A stretch of DNA of 6,071 nt from NCBI GenBank assembly GCA_002450755.1, contig DKAI01000082.1, positions 1 to 6,071 on the forward strand, given 5' to 3'. Below the pieces are notes generated by a model. The model ran no database searches, was not told the DNA's origin, and was given only the letters and a program-made list of their open reading frames with translations. Both the position numbers and the translations under genes were made by a program. Source of the DNA: Deltaproteobacteria bacterium UBA6930 (GTDB taxonomy: Bacteria; Myxococcota_A; UBA9160; UBA6930). Below, one piece after another: positions 5,868-6,071 of this stretch; the first letter of the stretch is position 1; every line of letters begins with the position of its first letter.

Positions 5868-6071
5868 TTAGTCGCGAAAATTCGGCATCACTTCTTTTGC
5901 AAACAATTCAAGAGCCTGTGTCCCTTTAGCGGGGTCTAATCCGGGAAGTTGCGTGGCCATAATAAAGTCTGTACACGCGTAACTATTTCGAAAATCTTCC
6001 ATTTTTTCAGCAACAGTCTCTGGCGATCCGACCATCAGACCTTGTGCGGCAGGAGAGTGTCTGATTTCCTC
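5868..6071 (-). CDS. LLM-class (luciferase-like) flavin-dependent oxidoreductase, C-terminal fragment
   Basis: Reading leftward from the right edge gives 67 codons ending in TAA at 5870-5868; the N-terminal bulk lies outside the window. The visible tail has the pattern of bacterial luciferase-like monooxygenases: GSPETVAEKMEDF (15-27 of the fragment), the typical turn and helix after the barrel's beta strands, then a FIMATQLPGLDP strand/loop and the closing helix LELFAKEVMPNF (55-65), close to the family's 'lfaeeVlP' ending. Such TIM-barrel enzymes use reduced FMN or F420 to oxidise varied substrates. The subfamily, cofactor and substrate cannot be told from this tail. It is convergent with metG with a 6-base gap, so the two transcripts may overlap at their 3' ends. 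Confidence 0.8.
   Translation of the reverse strand, partial: EEIRHSPAAQGLMVGSPETVAEKMEDFRNSYACTDFIMATQLPGLDPAKGTQALELFAKEVMPNFRD

Overview
The window is compact bacterial DNA with conventional protein-coding genes on both strands, short intergenic gaps and occasional GTG/TTG starts. Base composition looks moderate (GC in the 40s by eye, not counted). No rRNA, tRNA, CRISPR array, insertion sequence or phage gene is visible. The phylum cannot be fixed from these genes. The plant-type cofactor-independent phosphoglycerate mutase, the Asp-type (Mg) porphobilinogen synthase and the Zn-knuckle-less methionyl-tRNA synthetase are compatible with several poorly sampled bacterial lineages.

Layout, left to right. 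1-930 (minus) is a CobW/G3E-family GTPase that runs off the left edge. 931-1025 is a short gap holding a perfect TATAAT box, a small palindrome and a good ribosome binding site for that GTPase. 1026-4189 (minus) is a tight three-gene unit transcribed hemB, then a 6-pyruvoyltetrahydropterin synthase-like gene, then gpmI, with gaps of 6 and 8 bases. 4190-4292 is a divergent control region containing a G-rich stretch and a clear hairpin just before metG. 4293-5861 (plus) is metG. 5868-6071 (minus) is the C-terminal end of a luciferase-like (LLM) flavin-dependent oxidoreductase, convergent with metG and only 6 bases from it.

The genes are core metabolism: tetrapyrrole synthesis (HemB), pterin/folate-type chemistry (the PTPS homologue), lower glycolysis (GpmI), translation (MetRS) and probable metal handling (CobW family). 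The three-gene unit does not form one pathway; co-transcription is inferred from spacing. The most notable gene is the PTPS homologue. It lacks the catalytic Cys and the triad His of QueD/PTPS, but has Glu in an ExxHGH arrangement like that described for PTPS-III enzymes, which replace dihydroneopterin aldolase (FolB) in folate synthesis. I see no wholly unknown system here; the points of interest are these enzyme variants and the metG and cobW control regions.
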